A stretch of DNA of 64,000 nucleotides, from positions 27,753,501-27,817,500 of the forward strand of contig NC_079881.1 in the NCBI RefSeq assembly GCF_029227915.1. The letters are read 5' to 3'. Both the position numbers and the translations under genes were made by a program. Within the stretch, counting starts at the first letter, position 1. Each line of letters begins with the position of its first letter. Source of the stretch: Hydractinia symbiolongicarpus (lineage: Eukaryota > Cnidaria > Hydrozoa > Anthoathecata > Hydractiniidae). This document shows positions 23,969 through 35,100 of this stretch, in pieces. A model generated the notes under the pieces. That model was not told the DNA's origin, ran no database searches, and saw only the letters and a list, made by a program, of their open reading frames with translations.

Positions 23969-25001
23969 AAATGAGTTTACTCCCTGGGTACTTTCTTTGT
24001 ATACTTTTGACTATACGGGCCGAGTCTGGGATTTACGGGAAATCGCAGGTTTTCGTTTGCCGGCGATTAAACCTCTTTCATTAAGCGTCTCATTAAAAAT
24101 GAAAATATTTTTGAAAACTACAAGTCTCATTCGTTCTAGTGGTGCCAAAATAATTTGAAAAATCGTTCGGGAAATCAGTTTACTCATTGGGTACTTTCTT
24201 TATATACATTCAACTATACGTGCCAAGCCCTGGATTTACGGGAAATCGCGGGTTTTCGTTTGCCGGCAATTAAACTTCCTTTATTCAGCGTCTCATCAAA
24301 AATGAAAACAAGTTTGAAAACTACAAGTCTCGTGCAATTTAGTGGTGAAAATATAATTTAAAAAATGGTTCGGGAAATAAGTTTACTCCCTGGGTACTTT
24401 CTTTGTATACTTTTGACTATAAGGGCCAAGCCCGGGATTTACGGGAAATCGCGGGTTTTCGTTTGCCGGCGATTAAACATCTTTTATTCAGCCTCTCATC
24501 AAAAATAAAAACAATTTTGAAAACTACAAGTCTAATGCGTTTTAGTGGTGAAAAAATAATTTAAAAAATCGTTCTGGAAATGAGATTACTCACAGGGTAC
24601 TTTCTTTGTATACATTGGACTATCCGGGCCAAGCCCGGGATATGCGGAAAATCGCGGGTTTTCGTTTGCCGGCGATTAAACCTCTTTCATTAAGCGTCTC
24701 ATCAAAAATAAAAACATTTTTGAAAACTACAAGTCTCATGCGCTTTAGTGGTGAAAAAATAATTTAAAAAATCGTTCGGGAAATGAGTTTACTCCCTGGG
24801 TACTTTCTTTGTATATTTTTGACTATACGGGCCGAGTCCGAGATTCACAAGAAATCGCGGGTTTTCGTTTGCCGGCGATTAAACTTCTTTTATTCAGCGT
24901 CCCATCAAAAATAAAAACATTTTTGAAAACTACAAGTCTCATGCGTTTTAGTGGTGAAAAAATAATATCAAAAATCGTTCGGGAAATGAGTTTACTCCCT
25001 G
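23969..25001 (+). repeat. Diverged third copy of the 11-mer, two monomers short
   Basis: It begins like the preceding 11-mer, but the frames at 24809 and 25559 lie 1825 bp (9 x 203 - 2) after their counterparts instead of 2231, so two monomers have been lost. More point differences are visible than between copies 1 and 2 (ccctggattt, aaatggttcggg, actatccgggcc, gggatatgcgg). It contains the last cattggac monomer, near 24613. Confidence 0.82.
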
Positions 25002-26217
25002 GGTACTTTCTTTGTATACTTTTGACTATACGGGCTAAGCCCGGGATTTACGGGAAATCGCTGGTTTTCGTTTGCCGACGATTAAACCTCTTTCATTAAG
25101 CGTTTCATCAAAAATGAAAACACTTTTGAAAACTACAAGTCTCATGCGTTTTAGTGGTGAAAAAATAATTTAAAAAATCGTTCAGAAAATGAGTTTACTC
25201 CCTGGGTACTTTCTTTGTATACTTTTGACTATACGGGCCAAGCCCGGGATTTACGGGAAATGGCGGGTTTTCGTTTGCCGGCGATTAAACTTCTTTTAAT
25301 CAGCGTCTCATCAAAAATGAAAACATTTTTGAAAACTACAAGTCTCATGGGCTTTAGTGGTTAAATAATAATTTAAAAAATCGTTCGGGAAATGAGTTTA
25401 CTCCCTGGGTACTTTTTTGTATACTTTTGACTTTAAAGGCTGAGTCCGGGATTTACGGGAAATCGCAGGTTTTCGTTTGCCGGCGAATAAACTTCTTTTA
25501 TTCAGCGTCTCATCAAAAATGAAAACATTTTTAAAAACTAAAAGTCTCATGGGCTTTAGTGGTGAATAATAATATAAAAAATCGTTCGAGAAATGAGTTT
25601 ACTCCCTGGGTTCTTTCTTTGTATACTTTTGACTATACGGGCCGAGTATGGGATTTACGGGAAATCGCAGGTTTTCGTTTGCCGGCGATTAAACCTCTTT
25701 CATTAAGCGTCTCATCAAAAATGAAAACATTTTTAAAAACTACAAGTCTCATGGGCTTTAGTGGTGAAATAATAATTTAAAAAATCGTTCGGGAAATGAG
25801 TTTACTCCCTGGGTACTTTCTTTGTATACTTTTGACTATACGGGCCGAGTCCGGGATTTACAAGAAATCGCGGGTTTTCGTTTGCCGGCGATTAAACTTC
25901 TTTTATTCAGCGTCCCATCAAAAATGAAAACATTTTTGAAAACTACAAGTCTCATGCGTTATAGTGGTGAAAAAATAATATCAAAAATCGTTCGGGAAAT
26001 GAGTTTACTCCCTGGGTACTTTCTTTGTATACTTTTGACTATATGGGCTAAGCCCGGGATTTACGGAAAATCGCTGGTTTTCGTTTGCCGACGATTAAAC
26101 CTCTTTCATTAAGCGTTTCATCAAAAATGAAAACACTTTTGAAAACTACAAGTCTCATGCGTTTTAGTGGTGCAAAAATAATTTAAAAAATCGTTCGGAA
26201 AATGAGTTTACTCCCTG
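25002..26217 (+). repeat. 6-mer tandem duplication (1216 bp), left copy
   Basis: Six monomers repeated directly at 26218-27433. Markers: gctaagcccggg with gacgattaaacc and aaaacactttt, gaaatggcggg, ctttaaaggctgag with gcgaataaac, gaataataatat, ccgagtatggg and atatgggctaag. The length is 6 x 203 - 2. Confidence 0.9.
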
Positions 26218-27433
26218 GGTACTTTCTTTGTATACTTTTGACTATACGGGCTAAGCCCGGGATTTACGGGAAATCGCTGGTTTTCGTTTGCCGACGATTA
26301 AACCTCTTTCATTAAGCGTTTCATCAAAAATGAAAACACTTTTGAAAACTACAAGTCTCATGCGTTTTAGTGGTGAAAAAATAATTTAAAAAATCGTTCA
26401 CAAAATGAGTTTACTCCCTGGGTACTTTCTTTGTATACTTTTGACTATACGGGCCAAGCCCGGGATTTACGGGAAATGGCGGGTTTTCGTTTGCCGGCGA
26501 TTAAACTTCTTTTAATCAGCGTCTCATCAAAAATGAAAACATTTTTGAAAACTACAAGTCTCATGGGCTTTAGTGGTTAAATAATAATTTAAAAAATCGT
26601 TCGGGAAATGAGTTTACTCCCTGGGTACTTTTTTGTATACTTTTGACTTTAAAGGCTGAGTCCGGGATTTACGGGAAATCGCAGGTTTTCGTTTGCCGGC
26701 GAATAAACTTCTTTTATTCAGCGTCTCATCAAAAATGAAAACATTTTTAAAAACTAAAAGTCTCATGGGCTTTAGTGGTGAATAATAATATAAAAAATCG
26801 TTCGAGAAATGAGTTTACTCCCTGGGTTCTTTCTTTGTATACTTTTGACTATACGGGCCGAGTATGGGATTTACGGGAAATCGCAGGTTTTCGTTTGCCG
26901 GCGATTAAACCTCTTTCATTAAGCGTCTCATCAAAAATGAAAACATTTTTAAAAACTACAAGTCTCATGGGCTTTAGTGGTGAAATAATAATTTAAAAAA
27001 TCGTTCGGGAAATGAGTTTACTCCCTGGGTACTTTCTTTGTATACTTTTGACTATACGGGCCGAGTCCGGGATTTACAAGAAATCGCGGGTTTTCGTTTG
27101 CCGGCGATTAAACTTCTTTTATTCAGCGTCCCATCAAAAATGAAAACATTTTTGAAAACTACAAGTCTCATGCGTTATAGTGGTGAAAAAATAATATCAA
27201 AAATCGTTCGGGAAATGAGTTTACTCCCTGGGTACTTTCTTTGTATACTTTTGACTATATGGGCTAAGCCCGGGATTTACGGAAAATCGCTGGTTTTCGT
27301 TTGCCGACGATTAAACCTCTTTCATTAAGCGTTTCATCAAAAATGAAAACACTTTTGAAAACTACAAGTCTCATGCGTTTTAGTGGTGCAAAAATAATTT
27401 AAAAAATCGTTCGGAAAATGAGTTTACTCCCTG
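26218..27433 (+). repeat. 6-mer tandem duplication (1216 bp), right copy
   Basis: Direct repeat of 25002-26217. Frames at 25559 and 25822 recur at 26775 and 27038 with identical translation. One difference seen is cgttcacaaaatg against cgttcagaaaatg near 26400. Confidence 0.9.
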
Positions 27434-28397
27434 GGTACTTTCTTTGTATACTTTTGACTATACGGGCCAAGCCCGGGATTTACGGGAAATGACGGGTTTT
27501 CGTTTGCCGGCGATTAAACTTCTTTTAATCAGCGTCTCATCAAAAATGAAAACATTTTTGAAAACTACAAGTCTCATGGGCTTTAGTGGTTAAATAATAA
27601 TTTAAAAAATCGTTCGGGAAATGAGTTTACTCCCTGGGTACTTTTTTGTATACTTTTGACTTTAAAGACTGAGTCCGCAATTTACGGGAAATCGCAGGTT
27701 TTTGTTTGCCGGCGATTAAACTTCTTTTATTCAGCGTCTCATCAAAAATGAAAACATTTTTAAGAACTACAAGTCTCATGGGCTTTAGTGGTAATATATA
27801 ATCTAAAAAATCGTTCGGGAAATGAGTTTACTCCCTGGGTTCTTTCTTTGTATACTTTTGACTATACGGGCCGAGTATGGGATTTACGGGAAATCGCAGG
27901 TTTTCGTTTGCCGGCGATTAAACCTCTTTCATTAAGCGTCTCATTAAAAATGAAAACATTTTTGAAAACTTCAAGTCTCATTCGTTCTAGTGGTGCAGAA
28001 ATAATTTGAAAAAGCGTTCGGGAAATCAGTTTAATCATTGGGTACTTTCTTTATATACATTCAACTATACGTGCCAAGCCCGGGATTTACGGGAAATTGC
28101 GGGTTTTCGTTTGCCGGCGATTAAACTTCTTTTAATCAGCGTCTCATCAAAAATGAAAACATTTTTGAAAACTACAAGTCTCATGGGCTTTAGTTGTTAA
28201 ATAATAATTTAAAAAATCGTTCGGAAAATGAGTTTACTCCCTGGGTACTTTCTTTGTATACTTTTGACTATACAGGACGAGTCTAAGTTTTACGGGAAAT
28301 CACAGGTTTTCGTTTGCCGGCGATTAAACCTCTTTCATTAAGCGTCTCATTAAAAATGAAAACATTTTTGAGAACTACAAGTCTCATTCGTTTTAGT
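27434..28397 (+). repeat. Shortened third copy and zone boundary
   Basis: The first about 500 bp follow the 6-mer at offset 1013 (one monomer missing) with added differences (gaaatgacggg, aaagactgagtccgcaattt, gtaatatataatc). From about 27.94 kb the classes change to the ttcaagtctcattcgttctag and cgtgccaagcccggg types. No other feature is present. Confidence 0.78.
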
Positions 28398-29486
28398 GGT
28401 GCAGAAGTAATTTGAAAAATCGTTCGGGAAATCAGTTTACTCCTTGGGTACTTTCTTTATATACATTCAACTATACGGGCCAAACCCGGGATTTACGGGA
28501 AATCGCGGGTTTTTGTTTGCTGGCGATTAAACTTTTTTTATTCAGCGTCTCATCAAAAATGAAAACAAGTTTAAAAACTACAAGTCTCATGGTCTTTAGT
28601 GGTAAAATATAATTTAAAAAATCGTTTTGGAAATGAGTTTACTCCCTGGGTACTTTTTTGTATACTTTTGACTTTAAAGGCTGAGTCCGGGATTTACGGG
28701 AATTCGCAGGTTTTCGTTTGCCGGCGATTAAACTTCTTTTATTCAGCGTCTCATCAAGAATGAAAACATTTTTAAAAACTACAAGTCTCATGGGCTTTAG
28801 TGGTAAAATATAATATAAAAAATCGTTCGGGAAATGAGTTTACTCCATGGGTTTTTTCTTTGTATACTTTTGACTATACGGGCCGAGTATGGGATTTACG
28901 GGAAATCGCAGGTTTTCGTTTGCCGGCGATTAAACCTCTTTCATTAAGCTTCTCATTAAAAATGAAAACATTTTTAAATACTTCAAGTCTCATTCGTTCT
29001 AGTGGTGCAGAAATAATTTGAAAAATCGTTCGGGAAATCAGTTTAATCATTGGGTACTTTCTTTATATACATTCAACTATACGTGCCAAGCCCGGGATTT
29101 ACGGGAAATCGCGGGTTTTCGTTTGCCGGCGATTAAACTTCTTTTAATCAGCGTCTCATCAAAAATGAAAACATTTTTGAAAACTACAAGTCTCATGGGC
29201 TTTAGTGGTTAAATAATAATTTAAAAAATCGTTCGGGAAATAAGTTTACTCCCTGGGTACTTTCTTTGTATACTTTTGACTATACGGGACGAGTCTGGGT
29301 TTTACGGGAAATCACAGGTTTTCGTTTGCCGGCGATTAAACCTCTTTCATTAAGCGTCTCATTAAAAATGAAAACATTTTTGAGAACTACAAGTCTCATT
29401 CGTTTTAGTGGTGCAGAAGTAATTTGAAAAATCGTTCGGGAAATCAGTTTACTCCTTGGGTACTTTCTTTATATACATTCAACTAT
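28398..29486 (+). repeat. 11-mer-spaced duplication (2230 bp), left copy
   Basis: About 5.3 monomers recurring at 30628-31716. Markers are gggccaaacccggg, aaactttttttattcag, the short ctttaaaggctgag monomer with gggaattcgcagg, ccatgggtt, ccgagtatggg and aatcagtttaatcattggg. The offset is 11 x 203 - 3. Confidence 0.85.
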
Positions 29487-29893
29487 ACGGGCCAAGCCCG
29501 GGATTTACGGGAAATCGCGGGTTTTTGTTTGCTGGCGATTAAACTTCTTTTATTCAGCGTCTCATCAAAAATGAAAACATTTTTGAAAACTACAAGTCTT
29601 ATGCGTTTTAGTGGTGAAAAAATAATTTAAAAAATCGCTCTGGAAATGAGTATGCTCACAGGGTACATTCTTTGTATACATTCGACTATGCGGGTCAAGC
29701 CCGGGATTTGCGGGAAATCGGGGGTTTTCGTTTGCCGGCGATTAAACTTCTTTTACTCAGCGTCTCATCAAAAATGAAAACAAGTTTGCAAACTACAAGT
29801 CTCATGCGTTTTAGTGGTGAAAAAATAATTGAAAAAATCGTTCGGGAAATGAGTTTACTCCCTGTGTACTTTCTTTGTATACATTTGACTATA

Positions 29894-29906
29894 CGGGCCA
29901 AGCCCG
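29894..29906. other. Small CGGGC-CAA-GCCCG inverted repeat (example copy)
   Basis: A 5-bp perfect stem with a 3-nt loop lies immediately upstream of, and overlapping by four bases, the larger GC dyad. It is intact in ccaagcccg monomers, loses a pair in the acaagcccg monomers, and is disrupted in ccgagtctg monomers. Confidence 0.65.
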
Positions 29907-29927
29907 GGATTTACGGGAAATCGCGGG
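29903..29927. other. GC-rich dyad of the monomer (example copy)
   Basis: The arms CCCGGGATTT and AAATCGCGGG flank a 5-nt centre ACGGG. Nine of ten positions pair; the single G/G mismatch is at the fifth position. The element is present with little change in most monomers that have the ccaagcccggg body and is degraded in ccgagtctggg monomers. It could extrude as a hairpin or cruciform, or be a binding site for a dimeric protein. The structure follows from the sequence; any function is inference. Confidence 0.8.
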
Positions 29928-29970
29928 TTTTCGTTTGCCGGCGATTAAACTTCTTTTATTCAGCGTCTCA

Positions 29971-29992
29971 TCAAAAATGAAAACATTTTTGA
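29971..29992. other. AT-rich dyad of the monomer (example copy)
   Basis: The perfect 9-bp arms TCAAAAATG and CATTTTTGA flank the loop AAAA. The dyad is found in monomers reading tcatcaaaaatgaaaacatttttga. In other classes the right arm is lost (aaaacaagtttga, aaatcgtttttga) or the left arm changes to attaaaaatg. Class membership therefore decides whether a monomer carries one or two dyads. Confidence 0.8.
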
Positions 29993-30361
29993 AAACTACT
30001 AGTCTCATGCGTTTTAGTGGTGAAAAAATAATTTAAAAAATCGTTCGGGAAATGAGTTTACTCCCTGGGTACTTTCTTTGTATACTTTTGACTATACGGG
30101 CCAAGCCCGGGATTTACGGGAAATCGCGGGTTTTCGTTTGCCGGCGATTAAACTTCTTTTATTCAGCGTCTCATCAAAAATGAAAACATTTTTGAAAACT
30201 ACAAGTCTTATGCGTTTTAGTGGTGAAAAAATAATTTAAAAAATCGCTCTGGAAATGAGTATGCTCACAGGGTACATTCTTTGTATACATTCGACTATGC
30301 GGGTCAAGCCCGGGATTTGCGGGAAATCGGGGGTTTTCGTTTGCCGGCGATTAAACTTCTT

Positions 30362-30627
30362 TTATTCAGCGTCTCATCCAAATTGAAATCGTTTTTAAAA
30401 ACTACAAGTCTTATGCGTTTTAATGGTGAAAAAATAATTTAAAAAATCGTTCTGGAAATGAGTTTACTCACAGGGTACTTTCTTTGTACACAATCGACTA
30501 TACGGGACAAGCCCGGGATTTACGGGAAATCGCGGGTTTTCGTTTGCCGGCGATTAAACCTCTTTCATAAAGCGCCTCATTAAAAATGAAAACAATTTTG
30601 AGAACTACAACTCTCATTCGTTCTAGT
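30362..30627 (+). repeat. Short segment copied at 33202-33480
   Basis: Carries the rare catccaaattgaaatcg, ttttaatggtg, the tacacaatcgac head and cataaagcgcctc. The same string of variants is at about 33202-33480, offset 2840. It is the first appearance of the tacacaatcgac class in the window. Confidence 0.8.
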
Positions 30628-31716
30628 GGTGCAGAAATAATTTGAAAAATCGTTCGGGAAATCAGTTTACTCCTTGGGTACTTTCTTTATATACATTCAA
30701 CTATACGGGCCAAACCCGGGATTTACGGGAAATCGCGGGTTTTTGTTTGCTGGCGATTAAACTTTTTTTATTCAGCGTCTCATCAAAAATGAAAACAAGT
30801 TTAAAAACTACAAGTCTCATGGGCTTTAGTGGTAAAATATAATTTAAAAAATCGTTTTGGAAATGAGTTTACTCCCTGGGTACTTTTTTGTATACTTTTG
30901 ACTTTAAAGGCTGAGTCCGGGATTTACGGGAATTCGCAGGTTTTCGTTTGCCGGCGATTAAACTTCTTTTATTCAGCGTCTCATCAAGAATGAAAACATT
31001 TTTAAAAACTACAAGTCTCATGGGCTTTAGTGGTAAAATATAATATAAAAAATCGTTCGGGAAATGAGTTTACTCCATGGGTTCTTTCTTTGTATACTTT
31101 TGACTATACGGGCCGAGTATGGGATTTACGGGAAATCGCAGGTTTTCGTTTGCCGGCGATTAAACCTCTTTCATTAAGCTTCTCATTAAAAATGAAAACA
31201 TTTTTGAATACTTCAAGTCTCATTCGTTCTAGTGGTGCAGAAATAATTTGAAAAATCGTTCGGGAAATCAGTTTAATCATTGGGTACTTTCTTTATATAC
31301 ATTCAACTATACGTGCCAAGCCCGGGATTTACGGGAAATCGCGGGTTTTCGTTTGCCGGCGATTAAACTTCTTTTAATCAGCGTCTCATCAAAAATGAAA
31401 ACATTTTTGAAAACTACAAGTCTCATGGGCTTTAGTGGTTAAATAATAATTTAAAAAATCGTTCGGGAAATAAGTTTACTCCCTGGGTACTTTCTTTGTA
31501 TACTTTTGACTATACGGGACGAGTCTGGGTTTTACGGGAAATCACAGGTTTTCGTTTGCCGGCGATTAAACCTCTTTCATTAAGCGTCTCATTAAAAATG
31601 AAAACATTTTTGAGAACTACAAGTCTCATTCGTTTTAGTGGTGCAGAAGTAATTTGAAAAATCGTTCGGGAAATCAGTTTACTCCTTGGGTACTTTCTTT
31701 ATATACATTCAACTAT
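30628..31716 (+). repeat. 11-mer-spaced duplication (2230 bp), right copy
   Basis: Copy of 28398-29486. One difference seen is ccatgggttctttctttg against ccatgggttttttctttg near 31082. Just downstream a 406-bp dimer (frames at 31248 and 31654) is tandemly duplicated, which explains why the next block is offset 2636 instead of 2230. Confidence 0.83.
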
Positions 31717-34140
31717 ACGTGCCAAGCCCGGGATTTACGGGAAATCGCGGGTTTTCGTTTGCCGGCGATTAAACTTCTTTTAATCAGCGTCTCATCAAAA
31801 ATGAAAACATTTTTGAAAACTACAAGTCTCATGGGCTTTAGTGGTTAAATAATAATTTAAAAAATCGTTCGGGAAATAAGTTTACTCCCTGGGTACTTTC
31901 TTTGTATACTTTTGACTATACGGGACGAGTCTGGGTTTTACGGGAAATCACAGGTTTTCGTTTGCCGGCGATTAAACCTCTTTCATTAAGCGTCTCATTA
32001 AAAATGAAAACATTTTTGAGAACTACAAGTCTCATTCGTTTTAGTGGTGCAGAAGTAATTTGAAAAATCGTTCGGGAAATCAGTTTACTCCTTGGGTACT
32101 TTCTTTATATACATTCAACTATACGGGCCAAGCCCGGGATTTACGGGAAATCGCGGGTTTTTGTTTGCTGGCGATTAAACTTCTTTTATTCAGCGTCTCA
32201 TCAAAAATGAAAACATTTTTGAAAACTACAAGTCTTATGCGTTTTAGTGGTGAAAAAATAATTTAAAAAATCGCTCTGGAAATGAGTATGCTCACAGGGT
32301 ACATTCTTTGTATACATTCGACTATGCGGGTCAAGCCCGGGATTTGCGGGAAATCGGGGGTTTTCGTTTGCCGGCGATTAAACTTCTTTTACTCAGCGTC
32401 TCATCAAAAATGAAAACAAGTTTGAAAACTACAAGTCTCATGCGTTTTAGTGGTGAAAAAATAATTGAAAAAATCGTTCGGGAAATGAGTTTACTCCCTG
32501 TATACTTTCTTTGTATACATTTGACTATACGGGCCAAGCCCGGGATTTACGGGAAATCGCGGGTTTTCGTTTGCCGGCGATTAAACTTCTTTTATTCAGC
32601 GTCTCATCAAAAATGAAAACATTTTTGAAAACTACTAGTCTCATGCGTTTTAGTGGTGAAAAAATAATTTAAAAAATCGTTCGGGAAATGAGTTTACTCC
32701 CTGGGTACTTTCTTTGTATACTTTTGACTATACGGGCCAAGCCCGGGATTTACGGGAAATCGCGGGTTTTCGTTTGCCGGCGATTAAACTTCTTTTATTC
32801 AGCGTCTCATCAAAAATGAAAACATTTTTGAAAACTACAAGTCTTATGCGTTTTAGTGGTGAAAAAATAATTTAAAAAATCGCTCTGGAAATGAGTATGC
32901 TCACAGGGTACATTCTTTGTATACATTCGACTATGCGGGTCAAGCCCGGGATTTGCGGGAAATCGGGGGTTTTCGTTTGCCGGCGATTAAACTTCTTTTA
33001 CTCAGCGTCTCATCAAAAATGAAAACAAGTTTGAAAACTACAAGTCTCATGCGTTTTAGTGGTGAAAAAATAATTGAAAAAATCGTTCGGGAAATGAGTT
33101 TACTCCCTGTGTACTTTCTTTGTATACATTTGACTATACGGGCCAAGCCCGGGATTTACGGGAAATCGCGGGTTTTCGTTTTGCCGGCGATTAAACGTCT
33201 TTTATTCAGCGTCTCATCCAAATTGAAATCGTTTTTAAAAACTACAAGTCTTATGCGTTTTAATGGTGAAAAAATAATTTAAAAAATCGTTCTGGAAATG
33301 AGTTTACTCACAGGGTACTTTCTTTGTACACAATCGACTATACGGGACAAGCCCGGGATTTACGGGAAATCGCGGGTTTTCGTTTGCCGGCGATTAAACC
33401 TCTTTCATAAAGCGCCTCATTAAAAATGAAAACAATTTTGAGAACTACAACTCTCATTCGTTCTAGTGGTGCAGAAATAATTTGAAAAATCGTTCGGGAA
33501 ATCAGTTTACTCCTTGGGTACTTTCTTTATATACATTCAACTATACGGGCCAAGCCGGGGATTTACGGGAAATCGCGGGTTTTCGTTTGCTGGCGATTAA
33601 ACTTCTTTTATTCAGCGTCTCATCAAAAATGAAAACAAGTTTAAAAACTACAAGTCTCATGCGTTTTAGTGGTGAAAAGATAATTTAAAAAATCGTTCTG
33701 GAAATGAGTTTACTCACAGGGTACTTTCTTTGTATACATTCCACTATACGGGACAAGCCCGGGATTTACGGAAAATCGCGAGTTTTCGTTTGCCGGCGAT
33801 TAAACTTCTTTTACTCAGCGTCTCATCAAAAATGAAAACAAGTTTGAAAACTACAAGTCTCATGCCTTTTAGTGGTGAAAAAATAATTGAAAAAATCGTT
33901 CGGGAAATGAGTTTACTCCCTGTGTACTTTCTTTGTATACATTTGACTATACGGGCCAAGCCCGGGATTTACGGGAAATCGCGGGTTTTCGTTTGCCGGC
34001 GATTAAACTTCTTTTATTCAGCGTCTCTTCAAAAATGAAATCGTTTTTGAAAACTACAAGTCTTATGCGTTTTAGTGGTGAAAAAATAATTTAAAAAATC
34101 GTTCTGGAAATGAGTTTACTCACAGGGTACTTTCTTTGTA
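31717..34140 (+). repeat. 13-mer-spaced duplication right copy plus local 3-mer
   Basis: 31686-32997 repeats 29050-30361. Within it, the unit with the 102-codon frame at 32308 recurs at 32917, offset 609 (3 x 203). A 204-bp monomer has one extra T (cgttttgccggcg near 33180). Then follow acaagccggggattt-like variants and the first cattccac head near 33737. Confidence 0.8.
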
Positions 34141-35100
34141 CACATTCGACTATACGGGACAAGCCCGGGATTTACGGGAAATCGCGGGTTTTCGTTTGCC
34201 GGCGATTAAACCTCTTTCATAAATCGTCTCATTAAAAATGAAAACATTTTTAAAAACTACAAGTCTCATGGGCTTTAGTGGTGAAATATAATATAAAAAA
34301 TCGTTCGGGAAATGAGTTTGCTCACAGGGTACTTTCTTTGTACACATTCGACTATACGGGACAAGCCCGGGATTTACGGGAAATCGCGGGTTTTTGTTTG
34401 CCGGCGATTAAACCTCTTTCATAAAGCGTCTCATTAAAAATGAAAACATTTTTAAAAACTACAAGTGTCATGGGCTTTAGTGGTGAAATATATTATAAAA
34501 AATCGTTCGGGAAATGAGTTTACTCCCTGGGTTCTTTCCTTGTATACTTTTGACTATACGGGCCGAGTCTGGGATTTACGGGAAATCGCAGGTTTTCGTT
34601 TGCCGGCGATTAAACCTCTTTCATTAAGCGTCTCATTAAAAATGAAAACATTTTTAAAAACTACAAGTCTCATTCGTTCTAGTGGTGCAGAAATATTTTG
34701 AAAAATCGTTCGGGAAATCAGTTTACTCATTGGGTACTTTCTTTATATACATTCAACTATACGTGCCAAGCCCAGGATTTACGGGAAATCGCGGGTTTTC
34801 GTTTGCCGGCGATTAAACTTCTTTTAATCAGCGTCTCATCAAAAATGAAAACATTTTTGAAAACTACAAGTCTCATGGGCTTTAGTGGTTAAATAATAAT
34901 TTAAAAAATCGTTCGGGAAATGAGTTTACTCCCTGGGTACTTTCTTTGTATACTTTTGACTATACGGGCCGAGTCTGGGATTTACGTGAAATCGCAGGTT
35001 TTCGTTTGCCGGCGATTAAACTTCTTTTATTCAGAGTCTGATCAAAAATGAAAACATTTTTGAAAACTACAAGTCTCATGCGATTTAGTGGTGAACAGAT
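34141..35100 (+). repeat. Dimer of tacacattcgac monomers and following units
   Basis: Two adjacent tacacattcgac monomers (heads near 34139 and 34342, 203 bp apart) look like a single-monomer duplication with small changes. Then gaaatatattataaaa, ccgagtctggg and cgtgccaagcccagg units follow. Near 35090 the tail gcgatttagtggtgaa appears; tails of the type atttagtggtgaaaagat then run to the window end. Confidence 0.75.

Larger units (their letters stand above)
29050..30361 (+). repeat. 13-mer-spaced duplication (2636 bp), left copy
   Basis: Recurs at 31686-32997; frames at 29424 and 29672 recur at 32060 and 32308. Markers are gacgagtctgggtttt, cgggtcaagcccggg, aaatcgggggtttt, tttactcagcg and ccctgtgtac. 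It overlaps the 11-mer-spaced pair, so two exchanges of different register shaped this zone. Confidence 0.84.

Noticed and set aside
29894-29927. Rho-independent transcription terminator from the GC dyad followed by TTTT.
   Set aside because: GCGGGTTTTCG resembles a terminator, but it occurs in almost every monomer without any gene upstream, and the array is of eukaryotic type.
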